Notes: generated from the letters alone by a model not told the origin. 64,000 bases of DNA from Peptoclostridium sp. (GCF_009881055.1 NZ_WXFG01000023.1:18346-82345); one strand, 5' to 3'; numbered from the stretch's first letter, positions 35,218 through 45,134 are shown. Made by a program: numbers and translations.

Positions 35218-35445
35218 ATGCTTGATGGGAATAAGATAAGGGAATTCAGACTTAATCTCGGTTACACCGCAAAGGATATAGAGGTGCTGACGCAGGATCA
35301 AAAGTATGGAACTTGCATTTCCAAATCGTATCTCGAGGAGCTGGAAAGAGGAGACAAGAAAAATCCAAGCTTCCAAAAGGTAGTTGTGCTTGCCAGCATT
35401 CTGGGATGCAAGCTTGACGAACTCATCACCTCTTATGAGCATTAG
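35218..35445 (+). CDS. Small Xre-family DNA-binding protein
   Basis: 75 residues from ATG 35218, 8 bases after AAAAGGGGG. A single helix-turn-helix (IREFRLNLGYTAKDIEVLTQ, SKSYLEELERGDKKNPSFQK) of the Cro/CI type fills the protein, as in SinR-like single-domain regulators. Its target is unknown. It follows the lipoprotein gene by 170 bases and ends in a terminator. Confidence 0.85.
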   Translation: MLDGNKIREFRLNLGYTAKDIEVLTQDQKYGTCISKSYLEELERGDKKNPSFQKVVVLASILGCKLDELITSYEH

Positions 35446-35480
35446 ACCATTTTTAGACTAACCGAATCTCAAACGAAATT

Positions 35481-35530
35481 AAAAAACCTCCCATAGAGCA
35501 GTGGTAACACTGCGCCGCGGGAGGTTTTTA
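35481..35530. terminator. Bidirectional terminator
   Basis: AAAAACCTCCC (35482-35492) and GGGAGGTTTTT (35519-35529) pair, with an inner CAGTG/CACTG stem. It serves the Xre gene and the convergent small membrane gene. Confidence 0.85.
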
Positions 35531-35557
35531 TGGTTCAGATAAAATCAGTTCTGCTAA

Positions 35558-35701
35558 TTACCTTTTTCCTTGAATCACATTTATCAAAACCATAATAATG
35601 GCAACTACCAAGAGAACATGTATAAACCCGCCCATGGTAGTCGAGCTAACTAGGCCGAGAACCCATAAAACTATGAGTATCATCGCAATTGTCCATAACA
35701 T
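35558..35701 (-). CDS. Small membrane protein, lmo0937 family
   Basis: 47 residues, ATG 35701 with AAGGGGTGAT upstream. Two short hydrophobic helices (WTIAMILIVLWVLGLVS and FIHVLLVVAIIMVLINVI) separated by STTMGG match the lmo0937 family of tiny Firmicute membrane proteins. Function unknown; family members are often stress-related. Confidence 0.85.
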   Translation of the reverse strand: MLWTIAMILIVLWVLGLVSSTTMGGFIHVLLVVAIIMVLINVIQGKR

Positions 35702-35818
35702 ATTCGATCACCCCTTTATAATTAACGCGTTTACCGAAGTTCTAGTTGCCAGATAATATACTTTATAATTTACTTTATACCCTTGCGCGGAGTTTTTAAC
35801 CAAATTTTTACACACAGG

Positions 35819-37273
35819 CTATTTCACTTCCTGTACATAGACAGAAACTGAACCTGCATTTGTTTTGAAGGTACCCTGTCCCTTTTCATCGATAGTCACC
35901 TTGTCTGCTACAAAGCCCATTTTGTCTGCCCATACCTCGCCGGCATGAATCTCGCCGACAAACATGGCTTTTTCCCCGGCATCTCCAGTTGACATTATGA
36001 CGGCGCAGCCGTGGGGATGCTCCTCATTGCCCGATCGGACCCAGCCTACAATGTTATTGTGATCAAAGAAATCAAATTGTTCTCCAAAGGCGTTTTCTTG
36101 ACGAATTCGAATCAGCTTATCCAGATTTTCCTTTTGTCCCGGGATAGGATTTTCTCCTGATATGCCATAATAGTCTCCATAAAATATAACCGGATACCCA
36201 TCCATTCGGAGCAGTATGAGCGCATAGGCCAGCGGCTTGAACCATGCTTCCACGAAGGACTGCAAGGACTCATGCGGCTGCGAATCATGATTGTCTACGA
36301 ATGTAACCGCTATATCATTGTATTTATTCACGAGAGTTTTATCGAAAAGGGTTCGCATATCAAAGTTTTTTCCCTCCAGTGATGCCTGATGGAATTTAAA
36401 ATGCAATGGAACATCGAAAAGATCAATCTGATAATCGGTGTTTCTCATGTAGTTTTCAAGCTTGCTCTTGTCGGCTGACCAATATTCTCCTACACAGTAA
36501 AAATTTTCTCCGAAGGTTTCTCTAATATGGTTCACCAGGTCTCGCATGAAAAAATCATTGATATGCTTGATCGCATCAAGCCGAACTCCATCCACCTTGG
36601 TCTCCTTGATAAACCAATCGATCCATTTGATGGTCTCCTCTCGCACCTGAGGATGAGTGTAGTCTATATTTGCAAACATTAGATAGTCATAATTGCCTAG
36701 TTCATAATCTACGCCCTGGCTCCATTTCTTGTTTTCACCCATGATCAGGTAAATAGCTGTTTTTCCATTAGAATTATTAAAATCAGTGCCGGAAAAATGC
36801 TCCCAGGACCATTTGAAGTCGGAATACTTGTTGTTTCTGCCTGGAAATATAAATCTAGTCCAGCCTTCGATTTCATATTCATCTGAAATAAATGTCATCC
36901 TGTCCTGCGGATCGACCTCGACAGCCATGAATTTTTCCGTTTCATCTGCGCCAGCCTTGTGGTTGATTACAATATCGGCGTAGACTTGTATCCCGTTTGC
37001 ATGCAATGCATCTATGGCTTCATGCAACTCCTGCTTGGTTCCATATTTTGTCCGGACGGTGTTTTTTTGATCGAATTCGCCAATATCATAAACGTCATAC
37101 ACGCCATAGCCTATATCCCTGCTGCTTGTTGCTTTGCAGCAGGGTGGAATCCAAACCGCGCTGACGCCAAGCTCCTTCAGATGCTGAGCATCCTCCCCAA
37201 GAGCCTTCCATACACTTCCATCGTCCTTCATGTAACATTCAAAATACTGCATGATCAATCCATTTTTATGCAT
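35819..37273 (-). CDS. Cytoplasmic alpha-amylase (GH13)
   Basis: 484 residues from the ATG at 37273, with AAGGAG 8 bases upstream. No signal peptide, so it works inside the cell on maltodextrins. GH13 motifs: VYADIVINHK (region I), DGVRLDAIKH with nucleophile Asp233, VGEYW with acid/base Glu263, FVDNHDSQ with Asp330. Length and pattern resemble the AmyS-like liquefying amylases. It fits with the GH65 phosphorylase and beta-phosphoglucomutase close by in one alpha-glucan pathway, though not one operon. Confidence 0.93.
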   Translation of the reverse strand: MHKNGLIMQYFECYMKDDGSVWKALGEDAQHLKELGVSAVWIPPCCKATSSRDIGYGVYDVYDIGEFDQKNTVRTKYGTKQELHEAIDALHANGIQVYADIVINHKAGADETEKFMAVEVDPQDRMTFISDEYEIEGWTRFIFPGRNNKYSDFKWSWEHFSGTDFNNSNGKTAIYLIMGENKKWSQGVDYELGNYDYLMFANIDYTHPQVREETIKWIDWFIKETKVDGVRLDAIKHINDFFMRDLVNHIRETFGENFYCVGEYWSADKSKLENYMRNTDYQIDLFDVPLHFKFHQASLEGKNFDMRTLFDKTLVNKYNDIAVTFVDNHDSQPHESLQSFVEAWFKPLAYALILLRMDGYPVIFYGDYYGISGENPIPGQKENLDKLIRIRQENAFGEQFDFFDHNNIVGWVRSGNEEHPHGCAVIMSTGDAGEKAMFVGEIHAGEVWADKMGFVADKVTIDEKGQGTFKTNAGSVSVYVQEVK

Positions 37274-37365
37274 GGTTTCCACTCCTTAACTGTTTTAAGG
37301 TGACTGTGTGTTATTATTTATACCCCTACCATTAAAAAAACAGCATGGGCATCGCTAGATACGCA

Positions 37366-37407
37366 CAAAATCCAGGGACACGCGGATATGGCGCTTCCCT
37401 GGATTTC
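37366..37407 (-). terminator. Possible terminator of the methyltransferase gene
   Basis: AATCCAGGGA and TCCCTGGATT (37396-37405, 37370-37379) pair and are followed on the minus strand by TTTTGTG. The T-run is short. Confidence 0.5.
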
Positions 37408-37426
37408 ATTTGTTAAACTTGGTATT

Positions 37427-38605
37427 CTATTCTGCGCTTTCAGTATTGCTTTCCGTTTCGCTAATTTTCTTTCTTGGAGGCCTGGGTCCGAAATACTGGT
37501 AGTAGTAGCATTTTATTCTTCCGTTGTAGAGCTTCCTGTTCTTGCTCGATTTTTTGCCGAAGCTCCTTTCGAAATCCTCGCTCGAGGTTATGACGTAGTA
37601 TGACCAGGTATCCAGCTTTGCGAATGCCTTGCCCATGTCCTCGTACAGCCTAAGCACGCTTTCCCTCTCGCTCATACGCTCTCCGTAAGGCGGGTTGCAT
37701 ATTATCTTGCCGTACTTTTTGGAAGAGCTAAGCTCCTGCATTGGCCTCGACTGGAAGTGTATGTGCTCGTCCACTCCGGCGTTTTCAGCGTTTTGCATGG
37801 CGCTTTTTATGAGCCTGCCGTCTATGTCGTAGCCTTCTATGCTCATCTCCACGTCGTAATCTATGGCCTCGTAGGCTTCCTTTTTTACTCTCTTCCACAT
37901 GCCATCTGGAATCATATCCCATTTTTCAGATACGAAGCTTCTGGAAAGTCCAGGCGCTATGTTGGCTCCTATCATGGCGGCCTCTATCGGTATTGTGCCC
38001 GAGCCGCAGAAAGGGTCTATGAGAGCTATGTCGCTTTTCCACTTGCTTATTATTATAAGGCCCGCCGCAAGTGTCTCCTTTATCGGAGCGTCGCCGAAGC
38101 CCTCCCTGTAGCCTCTCTTGTGGAGTCCCGCGCCACTTGTGTCTATCGATACTGTCACCACGTCCTTGAGTAGCGATACATGTATTGGATACTTGGCTCC
38201 CGTCTCGGCAAACCAGTCCTTGCTGTAGGTCCCCTTCATGCTCTCTACGACGGCCTTTTTAGTTATGGCCTGTATGTCTGAGAGGCTGAAGAGCTTCGAG
38301 TTTACCGACTTTGCATCCGCCACCGGAAACTCGCCGTCCTCCGGTATTATGTCAGCCCATGGCAGCGCCTTTGTCTGTTGGAACAGCTGCTCGAATGTTG
38401 TCGCCTTGAAGCTCCCCATCTTTAGGTACACCCTGTCGGCACACCTTAGCCAGAGGTTGCACTTGCATATGGCCTCCTCGTTGCCGGTGAATGTCACTCT
38501 GCCGTTTTCCACTGTAATATTTTCGTATCCGAGCGCTTTTATCTCGTCGGCCACTACCGATTCAAGTCCGAATGCGGCCGTGGCTATTATTTCATATTTT
38601 CCCAT
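37427..38605 (-). CDS. THUMP-domain class I SAM-dependent RNA methyltransferase (RlmL/YpsC-like)
   Basis: 392 residues. N-terminal ferredoxin-like plus THUMP region (about 1-160, MGKYEIIATAAFGLESVVAD), then a Rossmann methyltransferase with motif I DPFCGSGTIPIEAA and motif IV NPPYGER, typical of N2-guanine methyltransferases acting on 23S rRNA. The tail is basic then acidic (PRPPRKKISETESNTESAE). Two genes upstream on the same strand (MazG-like, beta-phosphoglucomutase) are close enough to be one transcript. Confidence 0.92.
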   Translation of the reverse strand: MGKYEIIATAAFGLESVVADEIKALGYENITVENGRVTFTGNEEAICKCNLWLRCADRVYLKMGSFKATTFEQLFQQTKALPWADIIPEDGEFPVADAKSVNSKLFSLSDIQAITKKAVVESMKGTYSKDWFAETGAKYPIHVSLLKDVVTVSIDTSGAGLHKRGYREGFGDAPIKETLAAGLIIISKWKSDIALIDPFCGSGTIPIEAAMIGANIAPGLSRSFVSEKWDMIPDGMWKRVKKEAYEAIDYDVEMSIEGYDIDGRLIKSAMQNAENAGVDEHIHFQSRPMQELSSSKKYGKIICNPPYGERMSERESVLRLYEDMGKAFAKLDTWSYYVITSSEDFERSFGKKSSKNRKLYNGRIKCYYYQYFGPRPPRKKISETESNTESAE

Positions 38606-38625
38606 TTACGTCTCCTGTTTACACT

Positions 38626-38958
38626 TTATTTTCCCGGGGCTTTTATATAACCCTTGTTTATGAGCTTTTGTATGTGCTCTTCGACCTTCTGGTCTATGTC
38701 AACGCCGTACTCCTCCTCGAGCACGAAACACATTGATATTGTTGTCTGCGCCACATCGAGCAGCTCCTTTGCTATCTCGTCGAGCACTTCCTTCTGAGTC
38801 ATGCTAACCTTCTCGCCACTGATGCCCCTGAACTTGCCTATGGCGCGCGCAAGCTCACCCTGCTCCTCGGCCACCTTGAGCGCTGTACTCTCTAGCGATG
38901 GCGAGAGCCCGTCAAGCTTTGGAAGGCTTATTGTCTTGAATTTGAGGTGTTTTTTCAT
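38626..38958 (-). CDS. MazG-like nucleotide pyrophosphohydrolase
   Basis: 110 residues, GGAGGGA before the ATG. The four-helix all-alpha NTPase pattern is visible: EEQGELARAIGKF (ExxE) and EIAKELLDVAQTTI (ExxD), the magnesium-binding residues. Members hydrolyse nucleoside triphosphates for pool cleaning; the substrate here is unknown. Confidence 0.85.
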   Translation of the reverse strand: MKKHLKFKTISLPKLDGLSPSLESTALKVAEEQGELARAIGKFRGISGEKVSMTQKEVLDEIAKELLDVAQTTISMCFVLEEEYGVDIDQKVEEHIQKLINKGYIKAPGK

Positions 38959-39038
38959 GCTGATTTTCCCTCCGGTTAAAAAAATAAAACATCCGTTTGA
39001 ATGCTAAAACAAGTATACCATAAGCTTACTCGTTGTTG

Positions 39039-39695
39039 TTAACGCAAGTTGAAGCATTCTGAAAGTTTCTCAAGGTCAAGTTCCCGCAGGCTTTTCACTC
39101 TCATGTCGGCTTTTTCGAGGATGTTTTCGGCCTCGACTCCAACACTGAACATGCCGGCACCCCTTGCCGCCTCTATTCCGGAGGCCGCATCTTCAAACAC
39201 GGCGCACTCGCTGGGAGCCGCAGCCAGCATCCCCGCACAAAGCAGGAATATCTGCGGGTCTGGCTTTGCCCGGCTTATCATGTTGCCGTCGATTATTGCG
39301 TCAAAGCGTGCTTCTATGCCGAGCCTGCCTATAACCTCCCTAGCGTTCTTGCTCGAGGAGGCGAGCCCGAGCCTCAAGCCCCTGCCTCTTAGCTCGCGCA
39401 GCAACTCCAGCGCGCCTTCGAGAATGTCGCCGTCATTTAGACCGGCCAGATACTCCCTGTACCAGGTATTTTTGAGCTCAAGGAGACGTTCGAATTCTTC
39501 GGATGCGACGCTCATGTCCTTCATGCGCAGGAGCAGCCTTAGGGATTCATCCCTGGGCACGCCTCTCAGGCAGTTGTTTTCCTCCGGCGAAAGGTCGCTG
39601 CCAAGGCTTTTCATGAGTCTTTTCCATGCGAGGAAGTGGTATCTGGAGGTGTCTACTATGACGCCGTCCAGGTCGAATATGCAGGCCTTTAGCAT
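39039..39695 (-). CDS. pgmB: Beta-phosphoglucomutase (HAD family)
   Basis: 218 residues from ATG 39695, 5 bases after GAGGTGA. HAD motif I FDLDGVIVDT with both aspartates, motif II LASSSKN, RAKPDPQIFL and motif IV VFEDAASGIEAA. The cap and the hinge sequence DTSRYHFLAWKRL are those of beta-phosphoglucomutase, which turns beta-glucose-1-phosphate into glucose-6-phosphate. The divergent GH65 phosphorylase makes that substrate, which supports the call. Confidence 0.92.
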   Translation of the reverse strand: MLKACIFDLDGVIVDTSRYHFLAWKRLMKSLGSDLSPEENNCLRGVPRDESLRLLLRMKDMSVASEEFERLLELKNTWYREYLAGLNDGDILEGALELLRELRGRGLRLGLASSSKNAREVIGRLGIEARFDAIIDGNMISRAKPDPQIFLLCAGMLAAAPSECAVFEDAASGIEAARGAGMFSVGVEAENILEKADMRVKSLRELDLEKLSECFNLR

Positions 39696-39837
39696 TTTGG
39701 TCACCTCGTAATTCTTGCAAGTGTTTGTGGTGAGATCCGATAAATTAGGTTTATATGTTTGTTATAATACCCTTTTTGGGGTATGATTCAGTAAGAATGC
39801 TAAATTTTTGGAATATTTAATTTTTGGAGGTAATGCG

Positions 39838-42159
39838 ATGAAGGCGCTCCAACTCAAGCCCTGGCACATTGTCCAATCAGAAGCTGATTTTGAAAACAAC
39901 AGGGTGTATGAAAGCATTATGAGTCTTGGCAACTGCCATATGGGTGTGCGCGGCAATTTCGAGGAGTCGTTCTCGGGTGATGGCCTCAAGGGAACGTATC
40001 TCGCCGGCGTATACTACCCCGACTCCACAAAGGTTGGCTGGTGGAAAAACGGCTATCCGGAATATTATGCAAGAATAATAAATTCACCTGATTTTATAGG
40101 CATAGATTTGAACGCTGACGGAATAGATATAGATATGAATATTCAGGCGCCGCTGTCCTTCGAACGCACGCTGGACATGAGAGAAGGCTCGCTTGAAAGA
40201 AATGTGGTGCTCGAATACAAAAGTGGCAAGCGTCTCCAGATAAGGACTTTTCGCTTTCTGAGCATGCACGAGAAGGAATGCGGTTGCGTGGTATGCGAGG
40301 CGACTCCGCTGGATGATGACGCAGTGATTACAGCTTCTCCTTTTTTGAGCTCAAATGTACATAATGAGGATTCCAACTGGGGTGATTCTTTCTGGAAGGA
40401 CATCTCGTGCCATACCGGGATGAGCGATGGCTACATATGCTCGATGACTCGAAAAAGCGGCTTTGGCAACTGCGTGGCCATGGCATGCAGTGCCTATCTT
40501 GCCGGGGAGGAAATACGGCCCTGTGATTTCAGCTCACTCAGCCAGGAACAGGACCCCGGAAAGGTTTCCATACCCGTTTCAGGCCTGTGCCCCAAGGGTT
40601 CAACACTCCGCGTAGTGAAATTTTTTTGTTCTCTCACAAACCGCGACCACTCCTTCGAGACTCTGGAGTCATCGGCTCTCGATAAGGTCCATGCCTTGAG
40701 GGCTAGAGGCTTTGAGTCGATATACGGAATCCACAGGGATGCGTGGGCATCGCTTTGGGAGAGGTGCGACATTGAAATAAAGGGCGATGAAAAGCTGCAA
40801 AGCGCAGCACGCTACTGCATTTTCAACATGCTCCAGACATACACGGGCCATGACTCGCGGCTGAATATAGGCCCAAAGGGCTTCACCGGAGAAAAATACG
40901 GAGGCGGTACCTACTGGGACACAGAAGCCTTCTGTTTTCCGTTCTACCTTATGTCCTTTGGACGCGCTTCGAAGGCTCTTCTCAAATACAGGCACAAGCA
41001 GCTTGACAAGGCGAGAGGCAACGCCCGGAAGCTTGGTCTTGGCGGAGCTCTCTATCCCATGGTCACAATCGACGGCGATGAATGCCATAACGAGTGGGAG
41101 ATTACTTTCGAGGAGATACACAGAAATGCGGCCATGGCTCATGCCATATATCTTTATGAAAAACACACCGGCGATTTCGAATACATCGAAAAATACGGCA
41201 TTGACGTGCTTGTTGAAACTGCACGTTTTTGGGCATCAAGGGCTAGCTGGAGCAGCTTCCGAAGCAAGTACGTAATACTCGGCGTAACCGGACCGAACGA
41301 GTATGAAAACAACGTTAACAACAACTGGTATACCAACTACATGGCATGCTGGAACATGGAGTATGCTGCGGCTACCCTTGCTATTATGAAAAAAAGGGAT
41401 ACGCACCGCTATGACTTGGCGCTGGCTCGTCTTGGGATGGAAAATGGCGAAGTCCAAACATGGCTTAAAATATGCTCTGAAATGTACTTTCCCTTTTGGC
41501 AAGAACAGGGAGTATTCGAACAGCAGGACGGCTACCGGGACAAGGTGCTTGAGGATGCCTCTGCTATACCAAAAGGCGAGCTTCCAATATCGCGCAGCTG
41601 GTCGTGGGATAGGATCCTAAGATCCTGCTTCATAAAGCAGGCCGACGTGCTGCAAGCGTTCTACATGATGCCCGAGAATTTTTCACAGGAGACCATTAAG
41701 CGGAATTTTGAATTCTACGAGCCCAAGACCGTGCATGAATCTTCGCTCTCAGCACTGGTGCACTCCATAGTTGCATCACGAGTGTGTGATTTCAAAAAGG
41801 CACTCTCGCTGTTTGAGCATTCTGTTACGCTTGACTTGGAAAATAGAAACGCCGACACTGCCGATGGTCTTCACATCACAAGCATGTCCGGCGCATATCT
41901 TTGCATATGCCTCGGATTTGCAGGCATAAGATTTGAGAACGGAAACCTCTCCATGAATCCTACTGTGCCGCAGGGGTGGGACGGGTACTCCTTCAACATG
42001 ATGTTCAATGAAAGTCCTATGAACATATCCGTCTCCAAAGACAGCGTCGTAATCAACTGGGATTCTTACGACACTGTAAGCATCGGGATTTTCGAATCTG
42101 TGCATGAAATTCTCCCCGGAGAGAATGTTATACATCTGAATACGCTGCAAGCCGTATGA
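39838..42159 (+). CDS. mapA: GH65 glycoside phosphorylase, probably maltose phosphorylase
   Basis: 773 residues from ATG 39838 with TGGAGGT upstream; a TATAAT at 39763-39768 is the likely -10. GH65 hallmarks: N-terminal beta domain, (alpha/alpha)6 barrel with YGGGTYWDTEAF and GVTGPNEYENNVNNNWYTN; Glu488 corresponds to the general acid Glu487 of Lactobacillus brevis maltose phosphorylase. The enzyme would split a disaccharide with phosphate into glucose and beta-glucose-1-phosphate. Trehalose or kojibiose phosphorylase cannot be excluded, but the nearby amylase favours maltose. Divergent from pgmB. Confidence 0.9.
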   Translation: MKALQLKPWHIVQSEADFENNRVYESIMSLGNCHMGVRGNFEESFSGDGLKGTYLAGVYYPDSTKVGWWKNGYPEYYARIINSPDFIGIDLNADGIDIDMNIQAPLSFERTLDMREGSLERNVVLEYKSGKRLQIRTFRFLSMHEKECGCVVCEATPLDDDAVITASPFLSSNVHNEDSNWGDSFWKDISCHTGMSDGYICSMTRKSGFGNCVAMACSAYLAGEEIRPCDFSSLSQEQDPGKVSIPVSGLCPKGSTLRVVKFFCSLTNRDHSFETLESSALDKVHALRARGFESIYGIHRDAWASLWERCDIEIKGDEKLQSAARYCIFNMLQTYTGHDSRLNIGPKGFTGEKYGGGTYWDTEAFCFPFYLMSFGRASKALLKYRHKQLDKARGNARKLGLGGALYPMVTIDGDECHNEWEITFEEIHRNAAMAHAIYLYEKHTGDFEYIEKYGIDVLVETARFWASRASWSSFRSKYVILGVTGPNEYENNVNNNWYTNYMACWNMEYAAATLAIMKKRDTHRYDLALARLGMENGEVQTWLKICSEMYFPFWQEQGVFEQQDGYRDKVLEDASAIPKGELPISRSWSWDRILRSCFIKQADVLQAFYMMPENFSQETIKRNFEFYEPKTVHESSLSALVHSIVASRVCDFKKALSLFEHSVTLDLENRNADTADGLHITSMSGAYLCICLGFAGIRFENGNLSMNPTVPQGWDGYSFNMMFNESPMNISVSKDSVVINWDSYDTVSIGIFESVHEILPGENVIHLNTLQAV

Positions 42160-42164
42160 CCGTG

Positions 42165-42199
42165 AGCCCTGCATGCTTTTGACGCATGCGGGGCTTTTG
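42165..42199 (+). terminator. Terminator of the GH65 gene
   Basis: AGCCCTGCATGC (42165-42176) pairs with GCATGCGGGGCT (42184-42195) followed by TTTTGT. Confidence 0.8.
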
Positions 42200-42223
42200 T
42201 CATGCCACTTGAAAAAAGGCACA

Positions 42224-42258
42224 AAAAAATAAAAAAGAGGAAGAGTTTATCTTCCCCT
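42224..42258 (-). terminator. Terminator of the 63-residue gene
   Basis: On the minus strand GGAAGA pairs with TCTTCC around TAAAC and is followed by TCTTTTTTATTTTTT. Confidence 0.7.
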
Positions 42259-42266
42259 GGAAATAT

Positions 42267-42458
42267 TTAGACCTCGAGCACCTTGACGCTCTGATTTCTG
42301 GCGACCTTCATAATGCGGTTGACGTCATACTCATACACCCTCATATACACATGCTGCTCTGATGCCTTTGTCTCCAATGTCATGTGATACCCCTTAAGAG
42401 TGTTGATGAAATTCTTGATTCTGTCTTCACTTTCTTTTCTGATTTTTAAAAGTTTCAA
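42267..42458 (-). CDS. Small protein, function unknown
   Basis: 63 residues from a TTG (42456-42458) with AAAGGGGTG about 8 bases upstream and a terminator shortly after the stop. The sequence (IKNFINTLKGYHMTLETKAS, VYMRVYEYDVNRIMKVARNQ) suggests a small alpha/beta fold. No family recognised. Confidence 0.55.
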   Translation of the reverse strand: MKLLKIRKESEDRIKNFINTLKGYHMTLETKASEQHVYMRVYEYDVNRIMKVARNQSVKVLEV

Positions 42459-42852
42459 CCCTATGCACCCCTTTTGTTTTTTTGTGACTGAAACGCCGCC
42501 ATTTAATAGATACCCGCAGGCCTAAAAATAAAACGAAAAATAAATTATTATTTTTGTATGTTGTAATGTTTAATCGGTATTTAACATGTACGCATCGTTA
42601 AGGCTCAAGAGGACCTGGTATCGGACATATTTAACGCGTCTAAGAATGACTTACATCTTATTATTGTATATATACCAAATATGGCGTTTGCAAACATAAA
42701 ATGGCTATTTTTTATTATATGTAATCTTGATTTTTTTTCACCAATTACGGTATATATGTAATATAATCTATAGTATGAAGAATTATTTAATATTTTTCAG
42801 CTGTTGCTTCGCGGTATATCTGTGTAACTCACTTGCTTAAGGAGGGGATTTT
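42459..42852. other. 394-base AT-rich gap without a gene
   Basis: No frame longer than a few codons has a ribosome binding site. The plus strand carries TTGATT then an 18-base spacer and TATATA (about 42728-42757), with a further TATAAT at about 42762-42767; either may be the promoter of the membrane protein at 42853. Confidence 0.4.
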
Positions 42853-43143
42853 ATGCTTCTACAAATAGCGGCCATTCTGTGGACGCTCGTAGGCTTTTTC
42901 ACCGGATCAGTAACTATCTTCTTGGCTGGAGGGGTGGCTTGCATTGCCCTCGACATTATAAAACTTTCAATCAAACAGCTTAACATCGCACTTTTTGTAT
43001 CAACATACATACTCTGCTACATGCTATTTGGCGAATGGGAAGGACTTATTTTTGCATCAATAATATTAAATACTATGGATGTAATAATTCCAAGAGCCAA
43101 GGAAATGGCAGGTACTCTTTTAGAATTTGACAAGGTTGATTAA
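42853..43143 (+). CDS. Small membrane protein, function unknown
   Basis: 96 residues with AAGGAGGGG before the ATG. Three to four hydrophobic segments (LLQIAAILWTLVGFFTGSVT, IALFVSTYILCYMLF) and a short charged tail. No family recognised. Own terminator downstream. Confidence 0.75.
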   Translation: MLLQIAAILWTLVGFFTGSVTIFLAGGVACIALDIIKLSIKQLNIALFVSTYILCYMLFGEWEGLIFASIILNTMDVIIPRAKEMAGTLLEFDKVD

Positions 43144-43144
43144 C

Positions 43145-43191
43145 AAAAACACCTCTTTGAGCAATTTCATTTGGCTCTAAGAGGTGTTTTG
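43145..43191. terminator. Bidirectional terminator
   Basis: AAAACACCTCTT and TGAGC pair with GCTC and AAGAGGTGTTTT; T-runs lie on both sides, serving the convergent small genes. Confidence 0.8.
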
Positions 43192-43200
43192 CAGTTTGGC

Positions 43201-43404
43201 CTACAGTTTTATGTAACCTTTTTCTTCATTGTTTATTACCCAATAGCATTTCGATTCGTCGACATTGTAGTACATCTGCAGGTCTTGTATTTCCTTTACA
43301 AACCTGCCTTTCTGCAGCCATTCTTCTTTTATCAGTCGTACCATGTCCTTTTTTGAAAGTTGTTTTCCTCTGTGTTCTACAAAAAAATCCATTTTCAACT
43401 TCAA
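43201..43404 (-). CDS. DUF6465-like small protein
   Basis: 67 residues from a TTG at 43404, 7 bases after AAGGGG; an ATG at 43392 is too far from it. The pattern of a short beta strand with EHRGKQLSKKDMVRLIKEEW and a C-terminal YYNVDESKCYWVINNEEKGY resembles DUF6465 (a domain whose members end in a YYVINGE-like strand). Function unknown. Confidence 0.6.
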   Translation of the reverse strand: MKLKMDFFVEHRGKQLSKKDMVRLIKEEWLQKGRFVKEIQDLQMYYNVDESKCYWVINNEEKGYIKL

Positions 43405-43465
43405 TTCACTTCCCCTTTTTCTTTTTAACACTTTTTTATTATACCCAAAAATAAAAAAATTAAAA

Positions 43466-43486
43466 TAAAAAAGGCGGAAGCCTGTA
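43466..43486 (-). terminator. Weak terminator after the chemoreceptor gene
   Basis: Short stem AGGC/GCCT (43480-43483 and 43472-43475) followed on the minus strand by TTTTTTATTTTA, six bases after the stop. Confidence 0.45.
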
Positions 43487-43491
43487 TGCTG

Positions 43492-44961
43492 CTAATCCAG
43501 TATTGTGTAAAACACGCTGTCTCCGGATTCCGAAAAAGCCTTTATTTTGCTTATGAGCTCTTCAAACTTGCTTATTATGTTCCTTGAATACTGCTTTATA
43601 TTTGCCAGTTCCGTCTTTGCCGCCGCTTGATTCCCCTGTCTAATATAATCAATGGCCCTTCCACCTGTATGATGCAGCTTTCTGTGCTCTGCATCTACAC
43701 TTTTCCAAAGCTCGGCTATCTTTTTATTGTGAGGTGTTATTGAATGATAGAAATGGCCAAATGAACACCTTTTGTCGTCTATCTGAAGCGGAGCTATATA
43801 CATTTTTTCAACCATACCCTCCAGCGACGCCACCCAGTTCCTGTGGGCAGCTATTGCGGGCTCTATGGAGCTTATGAACTCCTCATTGGATAGTCTGTAG
43901 ATGCTTGTGCTTCCAATTAGTCCACTTACCTTAGCGGCCTTGTCCATTTTGTGCTCTATTCCTTCTATCGAGTAAGCCACATTGCTTATGTTTTCGGTGA
44001 TTCCAAGCAGAGCATCCGATATGTCGCTCATTCCCTGTGCCTCTGAAGCGGTTTCCTCCATTGCAGCCGAAACCTGCTGCACCGTGCAGCTTAGCTCTTG
44101 TCCATAGATTGCAAGATTGTCCACCTCCGAGGCGATATGATTTATTGCCGCAGTGTTTCCTTCGAATATATGGCTTAAATTTTCCAGCCCCGCCCTTACA
44201 TTTTCTATGCCCTTAACAGATGTCTCAACGCTTTTGGCGCTGTTGTCGGAAGACATATTGATTTTGTCTATGAGCGGTGCCAATTCCGTCACTAGAGCCT
44301 TTGTATCTGTAGACAGCTTTCTTATCTCCTCAGCAACCACTGTGAAGCCTCGTCCGTACTCTCCTGCTCTTGCCGCTTCTATCGAAGCGTTAAGCGCAAG
44401 CAGATTAACCTGCTCAGCTATCTTGTTTATATCCTGGAGTGAGTTGTTGACCTTGTTAGCTATGTACACAAGTTCTTTGACGTCGCTTTTCATGCTCGAC
44501 GACATTCCCGACAGAAGCTCTATGTCATTGTTGACTTCCGTCAGCATGGAGTTGCTTTTGTTTGTATTCGATTTTATTTCTGAGGTCTTCTCAGATATGG
44601 TATCAATGTAATTTACAAAGTTTCCCGTGTTGCTGTCTACGGATTCCATGCTCGAAGTTATCTCTTCGAAGACTGAGTGTATGTTTTGCGTGAAATCTCT
44701 CATCTTTGCGCTCATATCGAGTATGTTTTGTGTTTCATGCTTTAGTTTCAAATCGAAGCTGCTGATATCGCCCGCAACCTCTATGGCTGTTTTGACCAGC
44801 TCTTTAACTCCGTCTTTATTTTTATATATCTCATCAAAGAGCATCACCATGGTATTAAGTTGTTTACTTTTTTTGCTTACAGAAGATATGTTTTTTGTAT
44901 CCCCTCTCAACACCTGCTGTAGTGTATCCTCGTATCTTTTAGCTACCATCCTGCTTATCAT
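43492..44961 (-). CDS. Soluble chemoreceptor with C-terminal zinc-binding CZB domain
   Basis: 489 residues with GAGGGGGGGTAG before the ATG. No membrane segment. Methyl-accepting signalling core at about 100-340, with the hairpin tip [20 protein letters not shown] conserved. The last 120 residues are a CZB domain: [18 protein letters not shown] and HRKLHH supply the His3Cys zinc set that senses zinc or oxidants such as hypochlorite in other bacteria. It would act in the cytoplasm with CheA/CheW, none of which are in the window. Confidence 0.92.
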   Translation of the reverse strand: MISRMVAKRYEDTLQQVLRGDTKNISSVSKKSKQLNTMVMLFDEIYKNKDGVKELVKTAIEVAGDISSFDLKLKHETQNILDMSAKMRDFTQNIHSVFEEITSSMESVDSNTGNFVNYIDTISEKTSEIKSNTNKSNSMLTEVNNDIELLSGMSSSMKSDVKELVYIANKVNNSLQDINKIAEQVNLLALNASIEAARAGEYGRGFTVVAEEIRKLSTDTKALVTELAPLIDKINMSSDNSAKSVETSVKGIENVRAGLENLSHIFEGNTAAINHIASEVDNLAIYGQELSCTVQQVSAAMEETASEAQGMSDISDALLGITENISNVAYSIEGIEHKMDKAAKVSGLIGSTSIYRLSNEEFISSIEPAIAAHRNWVASLEGMVEKMYIAPLQIDDKRCSFGHFYHSITPHNKKIAELWKSVDAEHRKLHHTGGRAIDYIRQGNQAAAKTELANIKQYSRNIISKFEELISKIKAFSESGDSVFYTILD

Positions 44962-45100
44962 GTACTACCCCCCTCATTCTCATACTATTTTTATATCCCA
45001 CTTTTGATTATATAGAAAATTTCTTTATATTTCCATAGCTATTTGTAATGATTTCCAAGTTAGTACTAATACAAATACGTCAACTTAGTAAGTCATCTTA

Positions 45101-45134
45101 TAAAAACAAGGAGCCTTATAAAAAGACTCCTTGC
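45101..45134 (-). terminator. Terminator of hcp
   Basis: On the minus strand CAAGGAG (45127-45133) pairs with CTCCTTG (45108-45114), followed by TTTTTATAAG, about 45 bases after the hcp stop. Confidence 0.75.

Noticed and set aside
35488..35524. tRNA-like piece (CAGTGGTAACACTGCGCCGCGG)
   Set aside because: It is the loop and inner stem of a terminator; no acceptor stem, anticodon arm or T arm can be formed.
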